Assembly: GCA_026401035.1 (NCBI GenBank)
Contig: JAPLNR010000033.1
Coordinates: 16,227-80,226 of the forward strand
Reading direction: 5' to 3'
From: Planctomycetia bacterium
Lineage (GTDB): Bacteria; Planctomycetota; Planctomycetia; Pirellulales; UBA1268
DNA: 64,000 nt
Shown here: piece after piece, positions 52,249 to 63,204 of the stretch
How positions within the stretch are numbered: the first letter of the stretch is position 1
Layout: each line of letters begins with the position of its first letter
Translations under genes and position numbers: made by a program
Notes under the pieces: generated by a model
Database searches by the model: none
The model's input: only the letters and a program-made list of their open reading frames with translations
Told to the model about the DNA's origin: nothing

Positions 52249-54114
52249 ATGCCCATGACACGACATCCCTCGAGCCCGCGATTCAGTTTGTTCCCGAAGC
52301 GGGTCCGACCGCGGGTGCTCGCCAGGCGCGGTGGGCTGCGTGCAGGGGAGGCGCTCGGCCCGGGACTGCAAGGCCTCGAGCGGTTCGAGTCGCGGACGAT
52401 GCTGGCGGCCGATCTCGGCATCGCGATCAGCGATGCCCATGTCTTTTATCTGCCGGGCACGCAGACAACCTATACGGTCGAAGTGACCAATCTTGGCGAC
52501 GCCACGGCGACCAATGCCACGGTCACGACGGTCCTCGGCAGCCAGATCACGCAGAAGACCTGGACGGCGGCCTACTCGTCTGGCTCATCGGGGCCGGTGA
52601 TCGGCGCCGGCAATCTGAACAGCCAAGTCACGCTCGCGGCGGGCGGCAAGGCGACGTTCACGGTCGTCGCCACGATCGACAAGTCGGCCACGGGCCCGCT
52701 GACGTCCACGGCCGCCGTCTCGCTCGCCGGCGAGTCAACCACCGCCAACAACACGGCCACCGATATCGATCAATTCGCGCCGAAAGTGATCGCGGTGACC
52801 GATACCATCGGCCGCACGAGCACATCGTTGGTCCGCATCGTCAATCCCGAAACTGGAGCGTTGATCAGATCATTCGCCGCCTTCGAGCCGGGATTCAAGG
52901 GCGGGGTTCAGGCGGTCATGGCGGACGTCGACGGCAATGGCGACCTGGAAGTTGCCGTGGCATCGGGCCGCGGCCGCGTCGGTGAAATTCGTGTCTTCAC
53001 AACCGCGGGCACGGAGTTGACCCAATACCGCACGCTTCCCTTCGGCCCCGGATGGAAAGGGGGCGTGAATCTCGCCGTCGGAGATGTCGATGGCGACGAC
53101 CGCGCCGACATCGTCGCCGCCATGGCGAGCGGTGCGGGCGAGGTGCGGGTCTTCCGCTCCGTGGACGCCGCCGATCCGATCCAGGACGTTCCGTACCGCA
53201 CGATCAGGCCCTTCGCGTCGACTTTTGGCGGCGGGGCCTCCGTAACGCTCGCCGACATGGGCACGTTCGCCAATGGCACTGTGATCGACGCCGGCAAGCA
53301 GGACGGGAAGGCCGAGCTCATCATCGGCAATGGAGCCTCGATCGCGCCGCTCGTGAGGGTTTACGATCTCTCCTCGACGACTCCGACGGTGATCGACACG
53401 ATCCGGCCGCTGACACCCGCGAGCAGGGGCGGCTTAACGGTGACGGCAGCTCGGGTGAACGAGGATTCGATTCCCGACATCATCGTGTCGGAAGGCCGCT
53501 CAAGCCGGCCGACGACGGAGGTTTACGACGGTCGTGTTGCTCCCGCTGCAAATGCACGGCTCACCAGCTACCAGGCCTTCGCTGCCCTCGGCCGCTCGGT
53601 CGCGTCAGCCTTCACCTCGGCTGTCGATCTCGACGGTGACGGTCGGGCCGACTCGTTCTATGCGTCGCAGGGATATGGCGGCGCGAGCGGCCTGAAGCTG
53701 GTGTCGACGGCCGGCGTGGTCGGGAGCGGGCTTGGCTCGTTCGCTGGCCCCGCCCAGATTGCCGCTCCGCGGGCAGAGACGAATCCGGCGATCGTAACCA
53801 CGGCCTCAGGTCTGCAGTATCGAGACATCGTAAAGGGCGCCGGTGCGGCACCAGCCGGCCCCACGTCGACCGTGCGGGTCAAGTATGAAGGGCGCCTGCT
53901 TGACGGCACGCTGTTCGACAGCAACCCGAGCATACTGTTTCAGCTCAACGGCGTAATCCAAGGCTGGACGGAGGGCGTCGGCTCGATGGCGGTCGGCGGC
54001 CGCCGGCAGCTCATCATCCCGGCGAATCTCGCCTATGGTGCCGCCGGCAGTCCACCGAAAGTCCCGCCAAATGCGATGCTCGTCTTCGACGTCGAGTTGC
54101 TGGGCCTGAGCTGA
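52249..54114 (+). CDS. Extracellular FG-GAP/CARDB-like protein with C-terminal FKBP-type peptidyl-prolyl isomerase domain
   Basis: [17 protein letters not shown]-like signal; [17 protein letters not shown] repeats; [36 protein letters not shown]...[34 protein letters not shown]. Confidence 0.88.
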   Translation: MPMTRHPSSPRFSLFPKRVRPRVLARRGGLRAGEALGPGLQGLERFESRTMLAADLGIAISDAHVFYLPGTQTTYTVEVTNLGDATATNATVTTVLGSQITQKTWTAAYSSGSSGPVIGAGNLNSQVTLAAGGKATFTVVATIDKSATGPLTSTAAVSLAGESTTANNTATDIDQFAPKVIAVTDTIGRTSTSLVRIVNPETGALIRSFAAFEPGFKGGVQAVMADVDGNGDLEVAVASGRGRVGEIRVFTTAGTELTQYRTLPFGPGWKGGVNLAVGDVDGDDRADIVAAMASGAGEVRVFRSVDAADPIQDVPYRTIRPFASTFGGGASVTLADMGTFANGTVIDAGKQDGKAELIIGNGASIAPLVRVYDLSSTTPTVIDTIRPLTPASRGGLTVTAARVNEDSIPDIIVSEGRSSRPTTEVYDGRVAPAANARLTSYQAFAALGRSVASAFTSAVDLDGDGRADSFYASQGYGGASGLKLVSTAGVVGSGLGSFAGPAQIAAPRAETNPAIVTTASGLQYRDIVKGAGAAPAGPTSTVRVKYEGRLLDGTLFDSNPSILFQLNGVIQGWTEGVGSMAVGGRRQLIIPANLAYGAAGSPPKVPPNAMLVFDVELLGLS

Positions 54115-54148
54115 TCGGACGAATCGGCAAGACAGCCGGCGGAACACC

Positions 54149-55165
54149 CTACCAGCGGGCTTCGAGGCCGAGGTTCGCACCGGAGAGAAACACGCTGCTG
54201 CCGCCGTGGAGTTGCGTGCCGCCGGCGGGCGGCGAACTGAAGTCAAACTGATTGGGCGCGAGGGCCACTCCCGACAGCCAGATCAGGTTGTATCCCATCC
54301 GCAGGCCCCAGGTGTCGGTCAGCCGATAGACCGCGGTGAAATTCATGTCGCCGATGAAGCCCACTCCGCCTTCGCGGGACGACTGGCCGGGCCGTTCCTC
54401 GAACTCGATGATCGAGTTGTAGATGGGCGACTGCGATTGGCTCATCGCCGAACCGGCGAGCGCCACCTTCGCCCAGCCCTCGAAGGCCCAGCGGTCCCAG
54501 GTCATTCGCCCACGGCTGCCGAGCTGCACGCCCGCGAGATTGGTCGTGGTGTTGAGGGCGTAGAGTCCGGCTCCGGGGTTGCCGCTGGGCGAAAACGCGA
54601 GGGCCGCCGATTCATCCAGTCCGGCCCAGCGGAATCCCACGAGCCAGTCGAGCGTGCCTTGGCAGTAGTTGTCGCACCGCCGCCACGGCTCACCCGCCCG
54701 CCGGTTGTAGCCGCCGTCGCAGGACCGGAAAAATAGGTTGGCTTCCGCCGAATTGAGCGACGAGGAGTATGTGGCCCGTGCGAAGTCCGCGCCATTCAGA
54801 ACGCCGTCCGGGGTTCCCAGCGGATCGGGTGCCTGGAGGGTGCCTGCGTTGGCGGCATTCGCATCGGCGAACATGCCCCAGACGCCGAGATACCCCACCT
54901 CCCAGCCGGCGCTTTCTTCCCCGACATGGCCATAAAAAAGCCGCATGCCTGGCTGGACTGAAAACCGGAGGTCGCCGGTGCTGATCGCCGCAGGGCCGCC
55001 GCTCGCATCGAGCACCAGTGGCCGGGCGATGCTGACGTTGTCACGCTGCAGGAAAAGGGCATCAAAAACCGCGTAGCTCTCCTCGGCAGCCGCGGGCAGG
55101 GCCTGGGCCACGCAGACGGCCGCCGCCATCAGTCCGATCGCGATTCGCTGCCACTTCCCAGACAT
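54149..55165 (-). CDS. BBP7-like outer-membrane beta-barrel protein
   Basis: YAVFDALFLQRDNVSIARPLVLDAS...RLFYGHVGEESAGWEVGYLGVWGMF...YRLTDTWGLRMGYNLIWLSGVALAPNQ. Confidence 0.8.
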   Translation of the reverse strand: MSGKWQRIAIGLMAAAVCVAQALPAAAEESYAVFDALFLQRDNVSIARPLVLDASGGPAAISTGDLRFSVQPGMRLFYGHVGEESAGWEVGYLGVWGMFADANAANAGTLQAPDPLGTPDGVLNGADFARATYSSSLNSAEANLFFRSCDGGYNRRAGEPWRRCDNYCQGTLDWLVGFRWAGLDESAALAFSPSGNPGAGLYALNTTTNLAGVQLGSRGRMTWDRWAFEGWAKVALAGSAMSQSQSPIYNSIIEFEERPGQSSREGGVGFIGDMNFTAVYRLTDTWGLRMGYNLIWLSGVALAPNQFDFSSPPAGGTQLHGGSSVFLSGANLGLEARW

Positions 55166-55426
55166 GCCTTGCCCCCGACCGCCGCCCCCGAAAAATCGCT
55201 ATCCAAGGAGCAGCCGCTCCCACCCCGTTTTTCGGCACAACCGGCAGGAGGCATGAGGATCGTTGCCGGTCGTTTTTGTCCGGTGGCAGGGGGCCGAAAC
55301 TGAGCAGACTTTGCGGGGGCCCAACCTGCCGAACTGGCAGGTCTTTTCCCAGATGTTTTGACGGGGACTGGAGGACGTCAGGTGGGGCAAACCAAGGGAG
55401 GCAATCAATGCCACGCTGCGAAGCTT

Positions 55427-56446
55427 TCACGCCGCCCGAAGTCGCGGGCTCGTCGCGGTGGCCTGCCGGGCCTCGACCATCATCCGGGCGACGTCGGGCA
55501 TCTTGTGGTGCGCCGTCCAGCCGAGACGCTGCGTCGCGTATGACGTGTCGGCGCGGCCGCACTGGATCTCATTCAGCCGCACCAGTTTTGGATCCCGCTG
55601 CACGCAGTTCCGCCAGTCGAGGCCGACGGCGCGAAACACCTCCGCCACGAAGTCCTCGAGGCTGCTCGTCTGCCCGGTCGCGATCACGAAATCCTCGAGG
55701 GTGGGCTGTTGCAGCATTTCGTGCATGGCCACCACGTATTCCGGTGCCCAGCCCCAGTCGCGTTGCACGGAGAGATCGCCGAGCGTGATAGTCTGCTGCT
55801 CGCCGGCGGCGATCCGGCACGCGCCGGCGACGATCTTTTGCGTCACGAACCGCTCCGGCCGCAGCGGACTCTCATGATTGAAGAGGATGCCGGTGCATGC
55901 CTGCATGCCATAGGCATCGCGATACTGCGCGATCTGCCAAAACGACGTCGCTTTCGCAATGCCGTAGGGGCTCCGAGGCCGGAGCACCGTCGTCTCACCG
56001 GCCGCCCGGTCACCGGTATTGCCAAACATCTCGGAGCTGCCGGCGTTATAGAGCCGGATCGGCTTGCCGAGCATCCGGATCGTCTCCAGCAGGTTCACGG
56101 TGCCGATGATGATGCTTTCAAACGTCTCGACGGGCTGGTCAAACGAGAGCCCGACCGACGTCTGGCCCGCGAGGTTGTAGATCTCGTCGGGCTCGTGCCG
56201 TGCGATCGCCTGCATGGTCGACCGAAAGTCGACGAGCGTCATCGATTCCACGGTCACCCGGTCGCGAATCCCGAGCCGGGCGAGACTCTCGAAGCGGTTG
56301 GCCTGCGCATCACGGCTGGTGCCAACGACGGCATAGCCCTGCTCCAGCAGGTGCGCAGCAAGATACGCCCCATCCTGGCCGCCAATGCCACAGATCAAGG
56401 CGGTCTTTGGGGTTCTGGTCTTTCGGTGTGAATGCGCGTGGTCCAT
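55427..56446 (-). CDS. gmd: GDP-mannose 4,6-dehydratase
   Basis: TALICGIGGQDGAYLAAHLLEQGYAVVGTSRD; EIYNLAGQTSVGLSFDQPVET; GRADTSYATQRLGW. Confidence 0.9.
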   Translation of the reverse strand: MDHAHSHRKTRTPKTALICGIGGQDGAYLAAHLLEQGYAVVGTSRDAQANRFESLARLGIRDRVTVESMTLVDFRSTMQAIARHEPDEIYNLAGQTSVGLSFDQPVETFESIIIGTVNLLETIRMLGKPIRLYNAGSSEMFGNTGDRAAGETTVLRPRSPYGIAKATSFWQIAQYRDAYGMQACTGILFNHESPLRPERFVTQKIVAGACRIAAGEQQTITLGDLSVQRDWGWAPEYVVAMHEMLQQPTLEDFVIATGQTSSLEDFVAEVFRAVGLDWRNCVQRDPKLVRLNEIQCGRADTSYATQRLGWTAHHKMPDVARMMVEARQATATSPRLRAA

Positions 56447-56477
56447 GACGGCGGATCCTAGCAGGCCAATCGTCGCA

Positions 56478-57440
56478 TCACGGACCCTTGCGAATAATGA
56501 GCCCAATCGAGGTGGCGGCAAACCGCCTCAAATCAAGCCGCAGGTGCGGCGCGCTCGAATATGGCTTGCCGTCGATAAAGCGATCCAGTTCGTGATCACC
56601 TGGATCGAGATCGAGTGGCTCGACGTGATGCCCCTGAGCCTGCAGCCGGGTGCAGACGCGCTCGATGTCCTGGAGACGATAGATCACGCACGAGCCTTCA
56701 GTGAGTGTCTTATCGTTCGAGGAAAGATTGAACTCAGTCGTATGAACTGCGATCCCGCCCGGCTTCAGGCATTCCATCTGCCGTTCCAGAAACCGCAGCC
56801 CCAGTTCCAGCGTCCCACAATGCTCGAACGAGCAGGTTGACCAGGTGAAGTCATAGCCCTGGAGACCGGCCGGGATGTCGTTCATATCGATGGGGCGGAA
56901 CTTCACCAGGTTTCTGAATTGATCGTCCGGGCACAGGCCATACTGATTGAGCGCCTCGAGACTTGGAGCCCACTGGCCTGATTCAGCCCACTTTCGGTTG
57001 CGCTCGTCTTCCGCTGGCAGGTCAGAGGCGAGGATCTCGCAGCCACGAGATGCAAACAGGCTCGGCAGCCTCTCCATGCCGACTGCAAATCCAAGACCGC
57101 GTCTACCCGGGGCGAGCATCCCCCGCTGCTGAAGAGCTTCGCAGATGTAGGCGAGTTCCCAGAGTTTTCGATGGGGCCGCCATTCTTCACCCAGCACAGC
57201 GGCCCATTGTCGGAAGACCGGCGAATCGAGTTCGCGATGGGTGCACAGGGTGCAAATGGTCCGGTCCGGATCGCTCCGCGAACCTGGAGCCACGTGCAGC
57301 GCCGGCGCCGCCCGAGGAAACTCCCGAATCCGGATCTTTGCCCTTGAAATCCGTTTTTTCGCCCGGTTCCCGAAGAGCCTGAGATTCGGTCTCCGGCACC
57401 ACGCCGTGATGGAGCCGAGAAGTTCACTGGTCCTCGGCAT
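56478..57440 (-). CDS. Class I SAM-dependent methyltransferase-like protein
   Basis: GLGFAVGMERLPSLFASRGCEILASDLP; DFTWSTCSFEHCGTLELGLRFLERQMECLKPGG. Confidence 0.78.
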   Translation of the reverse strand: MPRTSELLGSITAWCRRPNLRLFGNRAKKRISRAKIRIREFPRAAPALHVAPGSRSDPDRTICTLCTHRELDSPVFRQWAAVLGEEWRPHRKLWELAYICEALQQRGMLAPGRRGLGFAVGMERLPSLFASRGCEILASDLPAEDERNRKWAESGQWAPSLEALNQYGLCPDDQFRNLVKFRPIDMNDIPAGLQGYDFTWSTCSFEHCGTLELGLRFLERQMECLKPGGIAVHTTEFNLSSNDKTLTEGSCVIYRLQDIERVCTRLQAQGHHVEPLDLDPGDHELDRFIDGKPYSSAPHLRLDLRRFAATSIGLIIRKGP

Positions 57441-57662
57441 GTTGCAAATCCGTTCAAGGGGGGATCGTGCCGGTAATGGTTCGCGGGACTATAACCAGCC
57501 GCCACAGCCGCGGAAAAGTCCAGTAATCGCGAAGAATATTCGGGATACCGGCTCTTTCGTAGCCTTCGTATATTGCGGGAAACACCCCGCGGGCAACCGC
57601 GGTCCGCTGACCAGTCAATTCCCCTACCCCGGCTCAGCCTACGTCGAAGCGATTCCCGCACC

Positions 57663-58709
57663 ATGCCAGCTCCGCTCGTGAGCGTTGTCATTTCGACGTT
57701 CAATTCTGCCATCTGCCTCCGAGCGTGCCTCCGGCAATTGCTCGCACAGGATGCGCTGCCGCAGAGTGAAGTGATCGTCATCGACAGCGGTTCTGAACAG
57801 GACGAATCAGCCGTCTGTTCCGCGATGGCATCAGAGTTTCCCTGCCTCCGGTACGAGCGGACACCACGAGAAACAATTTACGCGGCCTGGAACCGGGCCC
57901 TCGCGATCGCCCGCGGCACCTACTTCGTCAATGTCAACGCTGATGACTCGATCCATCCGAACTGTCTCAGCCTGATGACGCTCGCTCTGGATACCCATAC
58001 GGAGTGTGCCGTTGCCTATGGGGATTGGCTCTGGGCAGACGTCCCCAATGCCCCATACCCATGGAACACCACGTTTCGGCGCTGCCGGCATGCCCCCTAT
58101 GATCCGGCGACACCGCTCTTCTACTGCTTCACGGGATGCATACAGTTTTGGCGCACGGCCCGACTGCGTGAAATTGGCGGCTTCAACGCCGCCCGACATG
58201 CCGCCGGAGACTACGAGGCGGCCTGTGCGCTCATCCCCAGACGGTGGTCCGCCATCTATGTTCCAGAACCAGTTGCGGCCTATTACCAGAACCCGCGGGG
58301 GCTTTCCCGGTCGACGAACCGGTCGATAACGGAGTTTTACGAGATCCGTGATGCCGTGCGGGCATCGCTGCGAATTTCCGACGTCTTCGCCGTTGACGAG
58401 GATGATGCACGAGCCTGCGCTGCCGGTTGGCTGGCACTCGCACAGCGGGCGATGACGTTTTCCGTGCCGTGGGCGACCACCCGCAAACCGGATGTGACAT
58501 TCGCTCTGGCATGCGTCGATAAGGCGCTATCGCTGGAGCCAGACAATGCACAGGCGCGACGTGCTCGCAACGTGATCCCGAGCCACCAATGGCGTCACCT
58601 GCACCGCATCCTGTCGAGATTGGGAATCACGCGCCCAGACCTTCTGCTACCGCCTTACGACGATCTGCCATACCGCGTTGGCGGCGCGGCCTTCAACCGC
58701 CAGGACTGA
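57663..58709 (+). CDS. Glycosyltransferase family 2
   Basis: PLVSVVISTFNSAICLRACLRQLLAQ...EVIVIDSGSEQDES...YAAWNRALAIARGTYFVNVNADD. Confidence 0.9.
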   Translation: MPAPLVSVVISTFNSAICLRACLRQLLAQDALPQSEVIVIDSGSEQDESAVCSAMASEFPCLRYERTPRETIYAAWNRALAIARGTYFVNVNADDSIHPNCLSLMTLALDTHTECAVAYGDWLWADVPNAPYPWNTTFRRCRHAPYDPATPLFYCFTGCIQFWRTARLREIGGFNAARHAAGDYEAACALIPRRWSAIYVPEPVAAYYQNPRGLSRSTNRSITEFYEIRDAVRASLRISDVFAVDEDDARACAAGWLALAQRAMTFSVPWATTRKPDVTFALACVDKALSLEPDNAQARRARNVIPSHQWRHLHRILSRLGITRPDLLLPPYDDLPYRVGGAAFNRQD

Positions 58710-58753
58710 CGGCGGTTTTTGTCGTGCAGTCAGGCTCCGTGGAGAGCCCGTAC

Positions 58754-59917
58754 TCACGCCCTCGGAGGCATCGCGCTCGCTGCCAAGACGCTTTCGTAGA
58801 TCATCGCATATCGCTCTGCGCTCGCCTGCCACGAAAACGATTCGGCATGCCGGCGGCAACGACTGGGCAGTGTCGGGTCGGCAGCCCAGTGCTCCATCCC
58901 TTGCCGATATGTGGCGGTCATTGCTGGAGCGTCATACGATTCAAAGAAATAGCCACAGTCGCCTGCAATCTCCGGTAGGCTCGTCTTCCGCGACATGAAG
59001 ACCGGCTTCCCGCACTGCATGGCCTCCAGAACAGGAAACCCGAATCCCTCCGTCAGTGACGGAAACAGGAATGCATCGCATTCCTCGTAGAGCCATTGGC
59101 GGTCACCGTCCGACAACTCGCCCGGCATGACGACGCGGTTTTGCAGTCCCCTTCGGCTCACTTCGCGCTCGACGAAATTGCCGTAGGCGGTCGCCTTCTT
59201 GCCGGCGATGACCAGGCGTTTCTCTGGAACACTCGCGATGAGATCGAGCAGGACGTGGAAATTCTTGTGCGGCAGGAAGTTGCCGATCGTGAGCAGAAAC
59301 GGCCCCCCCGGCAGGAATTGGGGCCGTGACGGTGATGCCAACGGCGGAGGCGGTATCCCATTGTGAACCACATGCAGGGGCTTCCCCCGAAGGTCAAGAT
59401 GTCGCTTCACATCATCGGCGACGAACGTGGAAATTGTGGTGATTGCCGCCGCCCGATCGATTTTTTCCTGAACGAGTGCCAGCTTCCGCCTCATAGCACG
59501 GGCCGCGACATCCTCTTCGCCGTCGTGCAGAAAGTTCAAGTCATGAATCGTCAGAATGACGGGCACCCGCCCGTCGAATGGCAGGTACTTCGAGTGTTGG
59601 TTCGTAACGTGCCAGAGATCAGTATTTGATTTTTTCAGGAGACGCTGGACCGCCATTCGGATCAGGCGATTCGTTGATTCCTTCTGCCAGCGTACGGCGG
59701 GCTTGGGCGCATACCCCGACGGCGGGAAGTGGTGCTCGGTGCCGGGCGGCAGGAAGAACACCGGCTGAAACCGACCTTCAGCAATCTTGAGCATCTCCTG
59801 GCCAAGGTGCAGAGCAAACCGCCCGAGGCCGGAATTGATATGCCGAACCTTTTCCAGATCGATGACGACGCGGGGCAGCGAAGCGATGGTCGAACTAGGG
59901 CGCATCATCGGAAACAA
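58754..59917 (-). CDS. Glycosyltransferase family 4 (GT1 group)
   Basis: FLLTIGNFLPHKNFHVLLDLIASVPEKRLVIAG; DAFLFPSLTEGFGFPVLEAMQCGKPVFMS. Confidence 0.93.
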   Translation of the reverse strand: MFPMMRPSSTIASLPRVVIDLEKVRHINSGLGRFALHLGQEMLKIAEGRFQPVFFLPPGTEHHFPPSGYAPKPAVRWQKESTNRLIRMAVQRLLKKSNTDLWHVTNQHSKYLPFDGRVPVILTIHDLNFLHDGEEDVAARAMRRKLALVQEKIDRAAAITTISTFVADDVKRHLDLRGKPLHVVHNGIPPPPLASPSRPQFLPGGPFLLTIGNFLPHKNFHVLLDLIASVPEKRLVIAGKKATAYGNFVEREVSRRGLQNRVVMPGELSDGDRQWLYEECDAFLFPSLTEGFGFPVLEAMQCGKPVFMSRKTSLPEIAGDCGYFFESYDAPAMTATYRQGMEHWAADPTLPSRCRRHAESFSWQASAERYAMIYESVLAASAMPPRA

Positions 59918-59997
59918 TCACCAACGGATCGATCACGGGGTGGAGGATTGCCGACATTCTCGACAATGGAGGCCATTATTTGCAAAATGAAATGGTT

Positions 59998-61257
59998 TCA
60001 GGCCGCATAGCGCCGCGGGCCGCCCGCCGATATCGTCCGGGCATTTCGCAAGACCTCGGCCACCGTTGCGGCCAAAGCATCCGGAGAAACCCGCATGTCG
60101 GAATCTCCGATACCTGAGGCGGCATCGAAGTGCCACACGTTTTCCGGCTCGGCCAGATACAGGCGGTAGTCGAGTTCCCGATGATGGGCGATGTCGTAAA
60201 AACACGTGCCCGGGCGATAGGGGGTGTTCACTTCGATCACCTTCGTACCAGAGCGGCAGAAAACGATATTCGTCAATCCTGCCCCGTGCGGGCCAACGAC
60301 ACACTCAGCGCGATGAAACAGAGAAATCTGGTCGGCGACCGACATGCTCTCCAGATCGTAGCGGTGGAATCCCATGGGCTTGAGTGCGGCAAACGTCTCG
60401 TCTTCGTTGACGATGATCCGTTTTCCACGGCGCCGTCTGGAAATGTAGACGCGCAGCGACGGCGGATCCGACTCCCCGAGCCACCCGGTCAGGCGCTGGT
60501 GCAAGAAGTCGGTCTTGCTGCGGGTCGCGAGCAGACCCTGCCAAGACGACGCCGCGAGTCGATCGGCAACGACGTGCTGATTGCACGTAGCCGGCTCAAT
60601 CGCCTCACGTGGAATTCCCAGTAAAGCGAGCGTCTGTCTCTGAAAGCGGCGCTGCGTCGGCGCATAGTATCGGTCGATGCGAAGCTCCGCGGCCTCGTAG
60701 AGCGCCAACCGGGGAATGGCGTCCATCATCCAATGATAATAATTGTAGGGCGTGGAGCAGCTGAGCACTGCGACGCATCCGTCGACACGCTTTGCCGCCC
60801 GTAAGAATTTTAACCGGAGCGGGTTGGTGGGGATCTCCGAGTCCCTGCAAAGCCCGGAGGCACCGATCAGTACTCGATTGTCCGGCGTGATCACGACGCC
60901 AGCGTCGTGGGTCAGCCGCCCCTGCTCGAGAATCATCACGAAATCATCAACTCGCTTGTGACTCTGGCCAAGGAGGTCGCGACGATACATCTCTCGCGCG
61001 ACGGGGTTCGTTATCTGTTGGGCCACTCGCTCCGCGCTTTGCCTCTCTCCACTGACGATGCGCGGCGGAATGGGCTTGGATCGCGGCTGCGGCAGCGGGA
61101 TGAAGCGCTGGCTGCCCGGGGCAACACGCTGCATTTCCTCGGCATAACCAGCGACCGTGATTTCATCCAACGGCGTGGGCACGCCATTGAACCGTCGCGC
61201 TACGTCGTAAAAAGCCTGCCGTAGGCTGCGTTTCCAAAATCCGGTGATCCTGCTCAT
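59998..61257 (-). CDS. Glycosyltransferase family 61 protein
   Basis: STPYNYYHWMMDAIPRLALYEAA; RVYISRRRRGKRIIVNEDE; VVGPHGAGLTNIVFCRSGTKVIEV. Confidence 0.9.
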   Translation of the reverse strand: MSRITGFWKRSLRQAFYDVARRFNGVPTPLDEITVAGYAEEMQRVAPGSQRFIPLPQPRSKPIPPRIVSGERQSAERVAQQITNPVAREMYRRDLLGQSHKRVDDFVMILEQGRLTHDAGVVITPDNRVLIGASGLCRDSEIPTNPLRLKFLRAAKRVDGCVAVLSCSTPYNYYHWMMDAIPRLALYEAAELRIDRYYAPTQRRFQRQTLALLGIPREAIEPATCNQHVVADRLAASSWQGLLATRSKTDFLHQRLTGWLGESDPPSLRVYISRRRRGKRIIVNEDETFAALKPMGFHRYDLESMSVADQISLFHRAECVVGPHGAGLTNIVFCRSGTKVIEVNTPYRPGTCFYDIAHHRELDYRLYLAEPENVWHFDAASGIGDSDMRVSPDALAATVAEVLRNARTISAGGPRRYAA

Positions 61258-61357
61258 ACCAGGCCGCTCCTAAAAAAGAAGAACCTGCGGAAAATACGCA
61301 GTCCATGGCCGCGGGAGCAAGACTGCTTTGCGGACGCCGGCGGCCTGCCGGGCAGTT

Positions 61358-62902
61358 TTAGGCGGCTCTTTCCTCAAGCGCGAGTCTGCCGGGATTGAGA
61401 GAGGCGGTAGCCGCGCGGGAAACGAAGTGTTCTCGGTCCGCCTTGCGCAGGGCCAGGCGATACGTGATCGCGAAGCTCGGCCAAATGGCCGTGAACTTGC
61501 CGCTCCTGTGCTGGTACCAGCTCTTGCAGGGCAATTGCCAGACGCTCCCGTCGCTCTTCCAGACGCTCTTGTCGAACTTCCGCTGCAGGGCCTCGTTGAA
61601 GGCCCGCTGCACATCCTCGCGAACCTCCACGGTCTCGAGAGCCGGCTGGCCCGACCTGCCGCGGTCGAGCCACGCGAGGCACTGCAGGATGTAGTTCACC
61701 TGTGTCTCGATCATGAAGATGATCGAGTTGTGGCCCAGGCCCGAGTTTGGCCCCATGAGCATGAAATAGTTGGGGTACCCGGCCACCGCCACCCCATGAA
61801 AGGCCTCCGGTCCGTCGGACCAGTCTGCGGCGAGCGTCCGGCCGCCCCGGCCCTGGATGTGCATGTCTCCCGATGGATCAAACGGTTTGAAGCCGGTGGC
61901 ATGAATGATCACGTCCACGGGCCGCTCCCTGCCGTCTGCCGTGACGATCGAGTGGGGCCTGACCGCCGCGATCGAGTCGGTGACGAGCTCGACGTTGTCC
62001 CGTGTCAGCGCCTGGTAGTAGTTATCGGAGATGAGCACCCGATTGCAGCCCATCGTATACATCGGCATCATCCGATCGGCGAGCGCCTTGTCTTTGACGA
62101 TGCTCCGCATGTATCTGTCTGACCGCTTCTGGCCACGGCCCATGAGCTTGGGCTTCACGGTGAAGCCGAGCGCAAATGCCTCGGCATACCAAAACTGCAC
62201 CGCGCGCCAGAACCGCTGCAGAGGCGGCAGCCGGGCAAGCATCGATCGCGCGAGCGTCGACGTGGGCCGATCATTCCGCGGCAACACCCACGGAGGCGTC
62301 CGCTGAAACACATGGAGCCTGCCGACATGGGGAGCGATTTCCGGAATGAACTGTATGGCGCTCGCCCCCGTGCCGATCACGGCCACCGTCTTGCCTGCCA
62401 GATCGACATCGTGCCGCCAGCGGGCTGAGTGGAAGGCCGGTCCCTGAAACGAATCGAGCCCCGCGACATCAGGCACTTTGGGCAGGTGCAGCCCCCCCAC
62501 GCCCGACACGACGACCTTGGCCGTGAACTGCCGGCCGTCGGCGGCGGTGAGTCGCCAGTGACTGGCCTGCTGATCCCAGACGAGCGCCGTGATCTGCGTG
62601 TTGAACTGGATTTTTTTCTCGAGCTGATGCTCGTCGGCCACGCCCTGCATGTAGGCGAGGATTTCGGGCTGCGTGGCGTACGCCCGTGACCAGTCCTTGT
62701 TCTGGGCGAAGGAAAAGGAATAGAGATGCGACGGCACATCGCAGGCACAGCCCGGGTAGGTATTGTCACGCCACGTGCCGCCCAGCGACGACGCCTTCTC
62801 AAAGATCACGAAGTCATCCCGGCCCGCCTCGAGCAGCCGAATCGCCATGCACATGCCGGCAAAGCCGGAGCCGAGGATGGCAACAGGCAGGGTTGCTGTC
62901 AT
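61358..62902 (-). CDS. Flavin-containing / Baeyer-Villiger-type monooxygenase
   Basis: VAILGSGFAGMCMAIRLLEAGRDDFVIFEKASSLGGTWRDNTYPGCACDVPSHLYSFSF; TVAVIGTGASAIQFIPEIA. Confidence 0.94.
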   Translation of the reverse strand: MTATLPVAILGSGFAGMCMAIRLLEAGRDDFVIFEKASSLGGTWRDNTYPGCACDVPSHLYSFSFAQNKDWSRAYATQPEILAYMQGVADEHQLEKKIQFNTQITALVWDQQASHWRLTAADGRQFTAKVVVSGVGGLHLPKVPDVAGLDSFQGPAFHSARWRHDVDLAGKTVAVIGTGASAIQFIPEIAPHVGRLHVFQRTPPWVLPRNDRPTSTLARSMLARLPPLQRFWRAVQFWYAEAFALGFTVKPKLMGRGQKRSDRYMRSIVKDKALADRMMPMYTMGCNRVLISDNYYQALTRDNVELVTDSIAAVRPHSIVTADGRERPVDVIIHATGFKPFDPSGDMHIQGRGGRTLAADWSDGPEAFHGVAVAGYPNYFMLMGPNSGLGHNSIIFMIETQVNYILQCLAWLDRGRSGQPALETVEVREDVQRAFNEALQRKFDKSVWKSDGSVWQLPCKSWYQHRSGKFTAIWPSFAITYRLALRKADREHFVSRAATASLNPGRLALEERAA

Positions 62903-63051
62903 GGCAAGGGCAGGGATGAAGGATGGGAGGTCGGTTTCGGCCCGCAGGGTCGCAGGAGGGCGGAAACTGGGCAAGGTAGAAACAGAGGCCAATTCGCAGC
63001 GATTCCCCTCCCTTCAAAGACGCTTGGACATCCCCGCCTGTTGACGTTCCC

Positions 63052-63198
63052 TCCCCTCCGCGGACCAGCAACGGGGGCAGGCCAAAGGTGCACGATCGAT
63101 GTGTCGGATGTCACGACGAGGGCGAGAGCGGCCATCATGGCCGCCGTGTCCATGAAGGCGCCTTCGCCTTCGTCCATCTCAGCAGTCCAATCGAGGAC
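63052..63198 (-). pseudogene. Remnant of a TPR/glycosyltransferase-type protein C-terminal motif
   Basis: PVLDWTAEMDEGEGAFMDTAAMMAALALVVTSDTSIVHL resembles (D)xxGxFxDTAAxMxxLDLVxTSDTSxxHLAGALG of TPR-glycosyltransferases. Confidence 0.65.
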
Positions 63199-63204
63199 CG
63201 GCCA

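Noticed and set aside
55370-55425. Possible c-di-GMP riboswitch (ggggcaaaccaagggaggcaatcaatgccacgctgcgaag)
   Set aside because: Only the short GCAAACC core matches; I could not fold the full GEMM consensus, and the orientation does not lead into a plus-strand gene.
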